Position numbers and translations under genes: made by a program. From Vicia villosa (lineage: Eukaryota > Streptophyta > Magnoliopsida > Fabales > Fabaceae), in NCBI RefSeq assembly GCF_029867415.1, contig NW_026705306.1, forward strand, positions 186,001 through 250,000: a stretch of DNA of 64,000 nt, written 5' to 3'. Shown one piece after another: positions 36,141-47,650 of the stretch; within the stretch, counting starts at the first letter, position 1; the number at the start of each line of letters is the position of its first letter. Below the pieces are notes generated by a model that saw only the letters and a list, made by a program, of their open reading frames with translations, did no database searches and was not told the origin of the DNA.

Positions 36141-37130
36141 ATTTTTTGGGATCATAAATACCATTTTTAGTATATAAAAATATTTAGATCAATAATAAAA
36201 ATTTTCCGTATACAAATATTATTTTTGTTTAGGTATCATTTATAAAAATATTTGAATGAGTAGTAAATTTTCGTATAAAATAATATTTAGATCAATAATA
36301 GATTTTTCCCCGTATACCATTTTTGAATCAAATTTTTTTGGATAGTAAATACCATTTTTCATATATAATAATATTTAGTTCAATAATAGATTTTTCCCGT
36401 ATTCAAATATTATTTATGTTTAGGTATCATTTACAAAAATATTTGGATAAATAGTAAATTTTCGTATATAAAAATATTTAGATTAATAATAGATTTTTTA
36501 CCGTATATAATTTTTGAATTAAAATTTTTTGGATCATAAATACCATTTTTCATATAAAAAAATATTTAGATCAATAATAGATTTTTTTCCCGTATACAAA
36601 TATTGTTTATGTTTAGGTATCGTTTACATAAATATTTGGGTCAATAGTAAATTTTCGTATATAAAAATATTTAGATCTATAACAGATTTTTTTCCCGTAT
36701 ACCATTTTAGAATAAAAAATATTTGGATCATAAATACCATTTTTTGTATATAAAAATATTTACATCAATAATAATTTTTTTCCGTATACAAATATCATTT
36801 TTGTTTAGGTATCATTTATACAAATATTTGAATGAATAGTATACTTTCGGATAAAAAAAATATTTAGATCAATAATAAGTTTTTCCCCGTATACCATTTT
36901 TGGATAAAATTTTTTTGGATTATAAATACCATTTTTTGTATATAAAAATATTTAGATCGATAATAGATTTTTTCCATATACAAATATTATTTATGTTTAG
37001 GTATCATTTACAAAAATATCTGAATGAAATAGTAAATTTTTGTATACAAACATATTTAGATCAATAATAATTTTTTTCCCGTACACCATTTTTTATTAAA
37101 ATTTTTTGGATCATAAATACTATTTTTCTT
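36065..37130. repeat. tandem array of about 190-bp AT-rich repeats
   Basis: The word AATAGTAAATTTTCGTAT recurs near 36070, 36261, 36451, 36640, 36834 and 37028, so the unit is about 190 bp, with about 5.5 copies. Each unit is itself a diverged dimer around ATTTAGATCAATAATAG. The array starts in the 3' region of the F-box gene. In unit 2 only its beginning survives (53145-53248). Confidence 0.85.
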
Positions 37131-37968
37131 ATAAAGAGAAAATGGAGTATAGAGAGATTATGATAGAAAATAGAAAAGGTGAAGAGAGAGAGAAAGAATG
37201 GTGAAAATAAGGTATAATATAGTTGAATAAAATATTAAGATTTTAATGGACAATTGTGTGGATAGACAAAAAAACCAACAATTTTAATAGGTGTAAAAAA
37301 AAAAGTAAGGATGTGTAATTTTATAAAAACCAGAATCACTAATTTTCTTATATTATAGATAATTGTCTGTTTACATTACTAATGCAACAATTATTATTTT
37401 TCCACTACTATACCCCTATTTATTAGCCTTCACTTTATTAAATAACTCTATTCATTACAATTAATAAGGATATTATAGTGATTGAAATTAGTTTTAGCAT
37501 CAAAACCAACACATCTAATCATTTTCTTAAAAACTGTGCATTGCTCAAATGAGACATATTTTATGAGAGAGTGAGAGTAATAATTTAATTTTGTAGTTTG
37601 AACATAATAGATTATGACTTTTTGATTTCTTTTATATGTTTTATTAGGATCATTAATAATAAAATATTCTAGAGCTTCAACAATCATTAGAGAAATCTGG
37701 TTGTAACATTGTACATGAAGTGGAAGCTCATAGGTTCCACAAGCACGAATTGTTATAAAATAAATTTTATTATTGTATAATCTATAATTTTCCTCATGCT
37801 AGATTTGATTTAGCGAAGAATGTTTTGAATCAAATCAGATAAGTTAACAGTTGAACAATTGGTTGAGTTTGATTTTTATATTAGATACTTTTAGTATTTT
37901 TCTTGTTTGTTCTTGTAGCATGAGAAATTAAAAAGAAACGGAATTTCTCAGAAATTTGGATTGATTTA
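37131..37968. other. AT-rich spacer between duplication units
   Basis: No gene seen. The end of this stretch is the junction of the tandem duplication. Confidence 0.4.
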
Positions 37969-38215
37969 TTCGAACTTATTCACTGACATAAATTTTATAA
38001 TACTGTTTGAGAAACTTTTTAAAATTGTTTATGTTAATTTTCATAAACTTTTATGAGTGTCATTTTATAAATTCTCCAAGATAATTTAGGTAAATAATTT
38101 AGAGTTTTGCAACCCACATGTCATTGATGTCAACCTTGACTGCTGAAGCCTGAAAGATGCCAGTGTATGAACATAGGTCAGTGTATTTCATGTTGTCTGA
38201 GTTGGGAGAAGAAAA

Positions 38216-38674
38216 ATGGAGAAGGGAAAACCTGTCCCTGCCTGCGACGGGTATGTCTCGGAAGATTTGGTTGTACAACTGTTTGCGCATTTGCCTGTCA
38301 AGTCGTTAATTAGATTCAAAATTCTATCAAAATCTTGGTTTAGGAATCTTTCAAGTCACATGTTCGTAGATTTTCATTATGAAACTTCATTGGCGACTGA
38401 AAATAACAGTAGAATTTTGATGATGTATCACCCTAACAAGTTTTCAATAGTGGATTACCAAAACTCTCTCCATAATGAAACTCAGACATTTCCAACTTTT
38501 TTACGGCGCTTCTCTGCTCCTCAAGTTTTGTGTTCATGTTCTTGCAATGGGTTAGTTTGTATCTATGACCCAGACCTCTATGATATCAATGGTTCTTCTA
38601 TATCATTTTACATCTGGAACCCCACTACATCCACTCACACACGAGTATGTTGGACTCAACTGTATTTTAGGTAG
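38216..38674 (+). pseudogene. F-box gene copy B, 5' part
   Basis: Same F-box and partial associated domain as copy A. The two 459-bp stretches differ at about six positions, five of them amino-acid changing, as expected for genes no longer under selection. The frame again runs into a hAT element at the same site. The 3' part lies almost 14 kb away at 52598. Confidence 0.88.
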
Positions 38675-40680
38675 GGGTGGCAATTGGATCCTTTAAGCTA
38701 AAATCCATCCATTAAAAATCCATCCACCACATAAAAAATAAGTTAATTGATGGATTAAATCCATCCATTTATATAAATGGATATATCCAATCCATCCAAC
38801 ACATTTTGATAATCCAATAAATTAATTTTATTTTATACTTTAAATTATTTAAAAAATAAATAAAAATAGTTTTTTTTAAAATAATCAAATTTGAAAATAC
38901 AAAAAATCAAGTTTCTTCATAAAATTGAAATATCGAGTTTATTTCGAAAAAACTAAAAATCGAGTTTTTTTTCGTAAAAATGAAAAAAAAAATCCTGTTT
39001 TTTTGGAAAAACCAAAAAATAGAGTTTTTTTTGAAAAAACGGAAAAATCAAAAATTTTCAAAAAAACGAAAAGTCTAGTTTTTTTGAAAATCGAGGTTTT
39101 TTTTTAAAAAACGAAAAAATGAGTTTTTTTCGGAAAAATAAATATCGAATTTTTTTAGGAAAACGAAAAATCAATTTTTTCGGAAAAACCAAAACGTCGA
39201 GTTTTTTTTCCAGAAAAACGGAAAATTTAAGTTTTTTCGGAAGAACGAAAAAAATATTTTAGAATATTTAAATTATTTTTTAATGAAGTTTAAAAGAAAT
39301 TAAGAATTTTTTAATTATTTCTTGTGTAACACCCCACACATAATTGACTAGTATATTATGCATGAAACGTTAAAAATCGGTATTTGACTACATACAAAAG
39401 CTAAAGATACAAGAGGATCCATATAAATACAACATGAAATAATATTAACAATTACAAAACACGTGTCTTCATGGATCTGCACAGCGGAAAATAAGATCTG
39501 ACGAGGTCTCCGAGCCATCACCACTTTAAGTCGTTAATTCGAACCTACTATCTGTCAAACGCTACTGAACTGCACCTGAAAAAAATATAAGTTGATTGGG
39601 GTGAGATTACTAAATCTCAGTGAGTCCTCCTATCCTATGGGTCCACTCGGTTCTACAGGGTACATGCATCAACAAACCGAATCCACCATTGATTCGGGGT
39701 TATCCTCACATCCGGTACAAGTACGGAGAAAACAAGGAATCGTCCACCATAGGACTCATCATATACAAACACACAAGTATATCACAAACAAGTATGCAAA
39801 ACCCGTATCCATATACGGGGAATCAAGAAGTGTAATAAACCTCGGCTAGATTATGGAACGAACGCACCCTCGATGAGTCCACCCATGCCTAGTGTCAAGG
39901 GACTTGTACAAGCTCACTGCAAGATGGTTGAACGGGTTCGCACAAGCCTAAGTGGCCGCGAGATGACATTAGCCTAAATGGCGTCATTGTCCCATTAACC
40001 TTCTTCACGCAAGTGGGTTACACCGAGTACAAACCGCCACCTTGACGCATGGTCCCACCGGGCGAAAGCCTAGTATTAGTCTACATGACTTTACTAGAGG
40101 TGAGTTACAATCATTATGTAATAGCCTACATGGCCACATAACCCCACCATACCGTGCACGCAAATGTGTCATCGTCAATGAGTATAGGCCCCTCACGGCA
40201 CTCACGAGAACACTACAACGGTAGCTCAGGTGCGCGACCTCTGATCATAACATCGGACTATTCCACGGACCACATGATCCAGGATAATACCTTACATCAT
40301 AGTAAGAAGTATATCCCAACCTAACCCCCGGCCACTTCGATTCAAGCATACGTACACGCATCAAGTGTAATATCATAACACAAACCAATCCGAATGTTCA
40401 ACCAAAACATTGGACATCAACATGGATCCATACTTATCTCATCCAGGTAATCAAAATCAATCACAATTGAATAGACAAGGAATTGATGAAATAAACTTAT
40501 CCAACATTAGGTATAATATTCCACATAAACAAAATGAATGGAATTATCGGTAATGTGTGTCATAAAACACCACTCTTCAGACATTCATATGCATATTAAT
40601 AATTAAGGAGGGGTCCGATTACGATTAGAATCCGAACTGCCCTCAGGGGAAGGAAAAAATGTAATTCTGCTCAGCACTGG

Positions 40681-40891
40681 CCGCTTAGCGGCCTGTAAGC
40701 GGGTTTTCTAGGGGCGAACCTCAATTGTTTCCCCGCTTAGCGGCCTCACGTCCGCTTAGCGGGCTCGCGATTTCTATTTTTCTTCACAACAGCATCCTCC
40801 GCTCAGCGGGCAAACTGGGTCCGCTCAGCGGAACCACAAATTTCTGGAAAAATGCTCAGCATCCGCTTAGCGGCCTTAGCCCGCTTAGCGG
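40681..40891. repeat. paired-palindrome array B, left LTR (CCGCTTAGCGG)
   Basis: Palindromes CCGCTTAGCGG or CCGCTCAGCGG start at 40681, 40733, 40752, 40799, 40821, 40863 and 40881, with a degenerate partner at 40692. Partners are 18-22 bp apart (11 bp for the degenerate pair) and pairs recur every 52-66 bp. The copy in the right LTR is split by the solo LTR at 46713-51384. Confidence 0.92.
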
Positions 40892-41752
40892 ACCATAGCA
40901 GACACAGAAAAATGCAGAACTCATCAGTTCTGTCCTGGGGTATTTTAACCCCGTGAATCCACCTGCATGCACGATTTAAAGATATATCCAGCCAACAAAT
41001 AACAATTAACAACCAACAAATAGCACAATTATCATGTTAGTGTCATGGATTTATAATTATTTCTCACAATCCCTAAACCCCAAACATGCAATTCCCATGA
41101 TTTTCCCCAAAGTCTCTAACTAAGGACTCACCATGGATTTAATGGAGGTTATGAGAATACTCTTGCTGCCATTAGACTCTCTCTTTGACCAACACTTCAC
41201 CTCTAATATGATCAAACCCGTAATCACTCTTGTACTCACTTTCAGCATCAATCATCAATCTTCAAATGCGTTTATCTCCACCAATAACCAAGCTATGAAC
41301 GCGAACCATAGGTGCAAATCGAAGAGAAATTCGTTAGCTTTCCAATGGGACCAGAATCGTTACGATCGGAGTTATGAGTTGGGAGATATACCTGATTTAG
41401 TGGAGCTGTATCAATAGTTGCGAAAATGGAGCTTGCCTCATGAGTTCTTCTTTCTTTCCATGTTCCTATGCTCTCTCTTCTTCAAAAATTCTGACTTGGA
41501 AGGAATATAGTATTTACTACCACTTTATGACCATGCAATTGAAGAATAATACCCAATTTACCTTCCAACTAGGCCATATCTACAACAATGCCATTTTGTT
41601 CATATCCAACCAAATCCCTTTAATTCTAACTAGTCCACTTGTTCTCATAATAATTCTAAATAATTAACATAAGCCAATATCAATATGCCTTCTAATCATC
41701 ACTTAACCAATTAAATCATAATTAACTTATGTCGGAGGATCGGGGTATTACA

Positions 41753-44700
41753 TTCTCCCCCCCTTAAATAAAATTCGTCCTCGAATTCCTTCCGCTCACC
41801 AAGAAAACCAACTCTTCATATCTATCCAACCAAGAGAAAGAATGTTACTCACATTCCTCTTTAGATAATCCCACTACTCTGTCTGATGGTCATCCCATAC
41901 GAAGAAACATAATCCGCCAAAATACTTGCGTCCCACTATTCACAATCAGAAACTCTAATCCTCACGCAGCCCATCTCTGCAGATACTTCGTCTTGACATA
42001 TATGGTATAAGACCTTTCCAAGGTCCTCGACCTCCACTGCTCTGCACTGGATTTCCATATCTTCAAAAACTCTAATAATCCACTCAGCTCTTTGAATTAC
42101 TTCCCGTTTGAGGATTACTGCCACAACGTCGCTTCTGGGATAACACTTCAAGTTATTCTCCACTCGAGTTCATACAATGTCATTAGGTGGTCTCCAATTC
42201 CTTGGTCTTAACCTCTGGTTCCCAAAGTCTTAGGATGATTGTCCCAAATTTATCTTTACTTATACAACTGATTCTTCTTACTTTAACCCTTACTCCAGTT
42301 TAGACATAACAACCGTCACCGCAAAACCACGAAGGTGTAATCATCTTGCAATAGTAGCCTTGTCATTCGACAACTTCACACAAGATTCCACTGATGAGAG
42401 GTGATCTTCAAAAGCTGACCTGTGACCATTGTCCAAGTCTTCCTGCACGATCATAATACACAAGACATAACCACAAAGAACTTGTGTCAACTGAAAATCT
42501 CCACTAGACCTCTGCATTTCAGCGGTCATAATACTATATCAAACACTTGTTGCTTGCAAGCTCAACTGATGATCTACAAACATCGGACAACATGCCATCC
42601 ACAAAGTGTCTTTCCAAGTCGTCCCATTGACGACACGTCTCAGGATTATGGTGAACTCTTGTAAGGGACTGAGATGAACAAAACGCCACTTCGAGGAGTT
42701 TCTCTTAGGAGGACACTTCCATTCCAAAATAAGACCCAAAATAATCCGTCCATTTCTATCTCCAATCTTATCTGGTTCTTCCTTTATCCGTTGCGCTACT
42801 CTGATCCCAACAAGTCACACACCTTTAAATCCTCAGAGTCACGTTATATCCATGAATACACAGTAATTCCTTATCTACAGTTGTCCAATTACAACACGTG
42901 CCAGAACTCCATATGCGTTCATTGTTGACTACTACTCCTTGTAGTTGCGTAATCCCCAGAACCAAGTCTCCACCTACTCTATCATTTCAGGTTAGATCCA
43001 TCTATCACAACTTAGGCACAAGCTTCGGTTTCAGGACATTGAAAACCAAACACCCATTGACTTAAAAATCGTCCTTCGTTACTGATTTCCGCAACGTATA
43101 AGCGTATAACTGCTATGTCCATCATTCCAACAAGCCTTGTTGCTTAGATGGTATAACTAATCCTTCATAACGTACTGCAGCTTACCACAACTCTGTCAGT
43201 TCCACATCGCTTCTCCCCAATCAAACGGCTTCATTCTCTTAGCGTAGTATCGCCTCTGATAACTCGTGTAACTTACTGATATAACGATTCTCCCATAGCC
43301 ACACTCCATTCACACAGTCATCTAATGTCCGTTCCACCGCTGAATCAGACACTAAACTGACTTCCTCGACGGCTGCATCCTTCATTGTAGTGCTTCCAAC
43401 GGTCTGAGTGTAGCCACAATACAAGAAATTGCACTTTGCACTTTGCATTTCGAACATCTCTCTTATAAACTCCTCAGAAGTTCTCAGACCCAAAATGTCC
43501 CTGCTTTACAAAGATTAACACTTCTCCACTCAGAGTATCTAGCAATACCTTACCAGACACATCACACATCAAGCCAATCCAAGATACAACTTGCATATTC
43601 CATCACCGGTCACCAGTGTTAAGGGATAGCCACTCAATATGCTGACCGGAATATCTTGGTCATACATGAGTTCCACCCTATACTCACATAACTGGAATTT
43701 AACACTTCACGGAACAAGAACGTCCCCAAGGTATAATATGATACTAACTCACGGGATCACGATCACTCAGAGTCTCCATAAGTATAGTATCGGATCTTGA
43801 CCCATCACACCATCGCCTGTCTAGTTATTCCTCTACTATCGAGCGCGACGTATGGATCCTTATCCCACATACCTTATGAGAGTCTGGATTCGCGTCTCAC
43901 GAGTCCCAAAATCAGAATTCTACCTTGAGCTTCAGATCACCTTTGCCCCACACATGTCAGAAAAAGGATGACTCACGCATCTTTGTGCACGATAGTGATA
44001 CTGTGGCATTATACCCGTCTGGTAGTACCAACATGGTGGTCTAACTCCGAGGCCATGTACCCAGGTAAACTACCTCAGTGGCGTATAGCGATCTCCACGC
44101 GTATCCTAAAGTCACAACCGACAAGTGTCTGAACAGGCTTCCAATAGGCTCATCGTTCCTCAAGTCCTTCGGATCACACTCCTCAGGATGCTAAAACCTG
44201 AGAGTGCTACACACCAAGGTTTACTTACTCGGGAAGCCAAAATGCTAAGCACGAAGATTGGAGTTCAACTTCGGGTTACCATGCAGTGCGCGTACCCACT
44301 CGTCCCACGCATGCATAGGATTCCAAGGATAATTCAGTCCAGATAGGAATACTATGGTTCCTAACAACCAACACAAATGCGATCATCCTATTGACGTTCC
44401 AGATAGATCTTAGTTCTTACTCGGCTGAACGCCTAACGCCAAGCGTAATTCTGTGGCTCCACTCGGGGTCAGACGAACAACTAACAAGAACATAGGTTAC
44501 TGCATTTCACGCTTCTACATCATTTCATATTCCATCTAGCGTAGTTCTAGAACCTAAATATAAAATGATAAGAACAGAAATACACATCCTCTTCTATCGA
44601 CTGGGTATTCAAGCCTCGCCCAATCGTAAGTTACCACACTCGTACATTCCACCAACCTTTACTAGGTAACCACTTTCGTCTAAGATACACCAAGTTGAAT

Positions 44701-45321
44701 CAGGATCCAATACTCCGTCCATCCAATTACTGTCCATGCCAGCGTAATCAGAAAGGTCTGACTCCTCTATCCGCGCTTCCAAAGGTTACTCTGTCCTATC
44801 AGCTCATCAGTCGCACTTAACACCGGCAGTATCATCAGTACTAAATCCTACTAAATCCCAGTTCAACACCTTCGGAGAATCTTACTTACAAGGCTCTTTC
44901 TCAATCATGTCTGGATTTCCCTTGCTATTACCAAGATTTAGAGAAAATTTCACTTCGTCCAATCAAAATACTGGGGTTCTAGTTGTCTCGACCCACACCT
45001 TGACAGTTCGGGTATCACTACTTCGTGTCGAACGCTCTCCTTAAGCTTGACGACTCCAATAATATCCACTTACAATGTCCAAACAATCCATTACTCATCC
45101 TACTTCAACGACTTAGGTTCACAACCTTGCAGGTTTTATGAGTCCTCGTGGCGGCTCTGCCGTAATTCCACTGTCACGCATTCAGTCGATGAGTTGATCA
45201 AGTTCAACGACTCAATGAGATGGCAGTAAAATCAGGCTAGCAACGCACACATGTGAGGAGGAAAGGAATTGCTAGTGATGTCTCATGGCTCGGCCGAGAA
45301 TCGACCTGCTCTGATACCAAC
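41753..45321 (-). other. LARD interior without coding capacity
   Basis: Mixed-composition DNA between the two LTRs. Short open stretches on both strands (for example 43493-43239 and 44125-44346) match nothing I recognise. The region presumably holds packaging and priming signals only. Confidence 0.6.
45308..45319 (-). promoter_or_regulatory. primer-binding site of the LARD element
   Basis: The minus strand reads TGGTATCAGAGC, complementary to the 3' end of initiator-methionine tRNA, two bases from the LTR. Confidence 0.9.
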
Positions 45322-46846
45322 TGTAACACCCCACACATAATTGACTAGTATATTATGCATGAAACGTTAAAAATCGGTATTTGAGTACATACAAAAGCTA
45401 AAGATACAAGAGGATCCATATAAATACAACATGAAATAATATTAACAATTACAAAACACGTGTCTTCATGGATCTGCACAGCGGAAAATAAGATCTGACG
45501 AGGTCTCCGAGCCATCACCACTTTAAGTCGTTAATCCGAACCTACTATCTGTCAAACGCTACTGAACTGCACCTGAAAAAAATATAAGTTGATTGGGGTG
45601 AGATTACTAAATCTCAGTGAGTCCTCCTATCCTATGGGTCCACTCGGCTCTACAGGGTACATGCATCAACAAACCGAATCCACCATTGATTCGGGGTTAT
45701 CCTCACATCCGGTACAAGTACGGAGAAAACAAGGAATCGTCCACCATAGGACTCATCATATACAAACACACAAGTATATCACAAACAAGTCTGCAAAACC
45801 CGTATCCATATACGGGGAATCAAGAAGTGTAATAAACCTCGGCTAGATTATGGAACGAACGCACCCTCGATGAGTCCACCCATGCCTAGTGTCAAGGGAC
45901 TTGTACAAGCTCACTGCAAGATGGTTGAACGGGTTCGCACAAGCCTAAGTGGCCGCGAGATGACATTAGCCTAAATGGCGTCATTGTCCCATTAACCTTC
46001 TTCACGCAAGTGGGTTACACCGAGTACAAACCGCCACCTTGACGCATGGTCCCACCGGGCGAAAGCCTAGTATTAGTCTACATGACTTTACTAGAGGTGA
46101 GTTACAATCATTATGTAATAGCCTACATGGCCACATAACCCCACCATACCGTGCACGCAAATGTGTCATCGTCAATGAGTATAGGCCCCTCACGGCATTC
46201 ACGAGAACACTACAACGGTAGCTCAGGTGCGCGACCTCTGATCATAACATCGGACTATTCCACGGACCACATGATCCAGGATAATACCTTACATCATAGT
46301 AAGAAGTATATCCCAACCTAACCCCCGGCCACTTCGATTCAAGCATACGTACACGCATCAAGTGTAATATCATAACACAAACCAATCCGAATGTTCAACC
46401 AAAACATTGGACATCAACATGGATCCATACTTATCTCATCCAGGTAATCAAAATCAATCACAATTGAATAGACAAGGAATTGATGAAATAAACTTATCCA
46501 ACATTAGGTATAATATTCCACATAAACAAAATGAATGGAATTATCGGTAATGTGTGTCATAAAACACCACTCTTCAGACATTCATATGCATATTAATAAT
46601 TAAGGAGGGGTCCGATTACGATTAGAATCCGAACTGCCCTCAGGGGAAGGAAAAAATGTAATTCTGCCCAGCACTGGCCGCTTAGCGGCCTGTAAGCGGG
46701 TTTTCTAGGGGCTGTCGCACGCTCGCGAAAAATGAACAGAGTCGCCACCAATATATTTATCCCATAAGGGAAAGGAATATCAGAAAACCTAACAAAGGAA
46801 GGAACAGGGTCTTGCGACCAGAGAATCAAGGTACGGGAGTCGGTTA

Positions 46847-46876
46847 CGCAAGGGGAAGGTATTAGCACCCCTCGCG
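46847..46876 (-). promoter_or_regulatory. LTR 3'-end stem-loop, copy 3
   Basis: Sense strand: CGCGAGGGG pairs with CCCCTTGCG (nine pairs, one G-U) around the loop TGCTAATACCTT, 134 nt from the LTR end. Confidence 0.8.
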
Positions 46877-47364
46877 CCCATCGTACTCGATGGTATCCAC
46901 CTATGTTTGTTTCTATCTAATGGGTGTATAACTATGTCTATGTCTAAATGCGAAATGAATGCAAAATGTAGGGAAAAGAAGAATTGTACTCGCACGGGCC
47001 CTACCCCGCTGCCTACGTATCCTTTTCAGGAATCAGAGTTACCGTAGCTCGGCTCACGTTTTTCTGTTTGTTTTGTGTTTTTTAGTTGGGCGGAGTTAAC
47101 GCTCGCGCTCTTGCACAAGGGGACAGCCTAGGATGCAATGGAGCGGAGATAACATGCCCTTAGAAAGGAGAAAAAGAGAGATTGGTTTGTATCTTTTAGG
47201 GTAATTCCATGATGACGAGAACCCACTACAAGGCTTCGCATCACTTCCTTACTTTTGTTTTAAATCTGAACATTTATTAGGTTTTTTGAAGTGTTTTTGA
47301 TTGGTGTTTTTTAAGGGGATTTATTTGTGACTTAGATCATACCAAAAGAATTTGGTTTTGCATA

Positions 47365-47650
47365 TTTAGAGAACACACATCGAAGCCCACGCCACAATCG
47401 TTTCTCTAAATAACGGTTAAGAAATACATCGAGGCTTCACACCTCAATCATTTCTTCTCCGCTAAGTAAACGAAATACAAAAAGAAGTTTTTGTGAATAT
47501 TTAGAGAATGCACATCGAGGCCTACGCCACGATCGTTTCTCTAAACAACGGTTAAGAAATACATCGAAGCTTCACACTTCAATCATTTCTTCTCCGCTAA
47601 GTAGGAAAGAACATATATCGGGGCCTACACCCCAATCATTTCCTTCCTAC
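47365..47650. repeat. train of five hairpins in the solo LTR
   Basis: Outer stems: TTTAGAGAA/TTCTCTAAA (47365-47410), AAGAAAT/ATTTCTT (47419-47456), TTTAGAGAA/TTCTCTAAA (47500-47545), AAGAAAT/ATTTCTT (47554-47591), GTAGGAA/TTCCTAC (47601-47650). Inner stems of hairpins 2, 4 and 5 are GAGG/CCTC, GAAG/CTTC and GGGG/CCCC. Hairpins 1 and 3 share a CATCG...GCC...CAATCG/CGATCG interior. Confidence 0.8.

Larger units (their letters stand above)
33991..37968 (+). repeat. tandem segmental duplication, unit 1 (about 3978 bp)
   Basis: The sequence from TTCGAACTTATTCACTGAC at 33991 recurs at 37969 and stays alignable through the F-box start, the hAT element, the F-box 3' part and the start of the AT-rich repeat array. 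Unit 2 runs from 37969 to 53248, expanded by nested insertions and cut by the gypsy element at 53249. Confidence 0.88.

Noticed and set aside
39592..40224. Open frames of 60-85 codons repeated almost identically at 45589-46221
   Set aside because: They lie in the two LTRs of one recent LARD insertion. The identity reflects LTR duplication, not coding constraint, and the overlapping frames encode nothing recognisable.
41133..41667. Frames of 94 and 75 codons, repeated at 51807-52341
   Set aside because: Same reason: LTR sequence duplicated by retrotransposition, with no domain and no initiation context.
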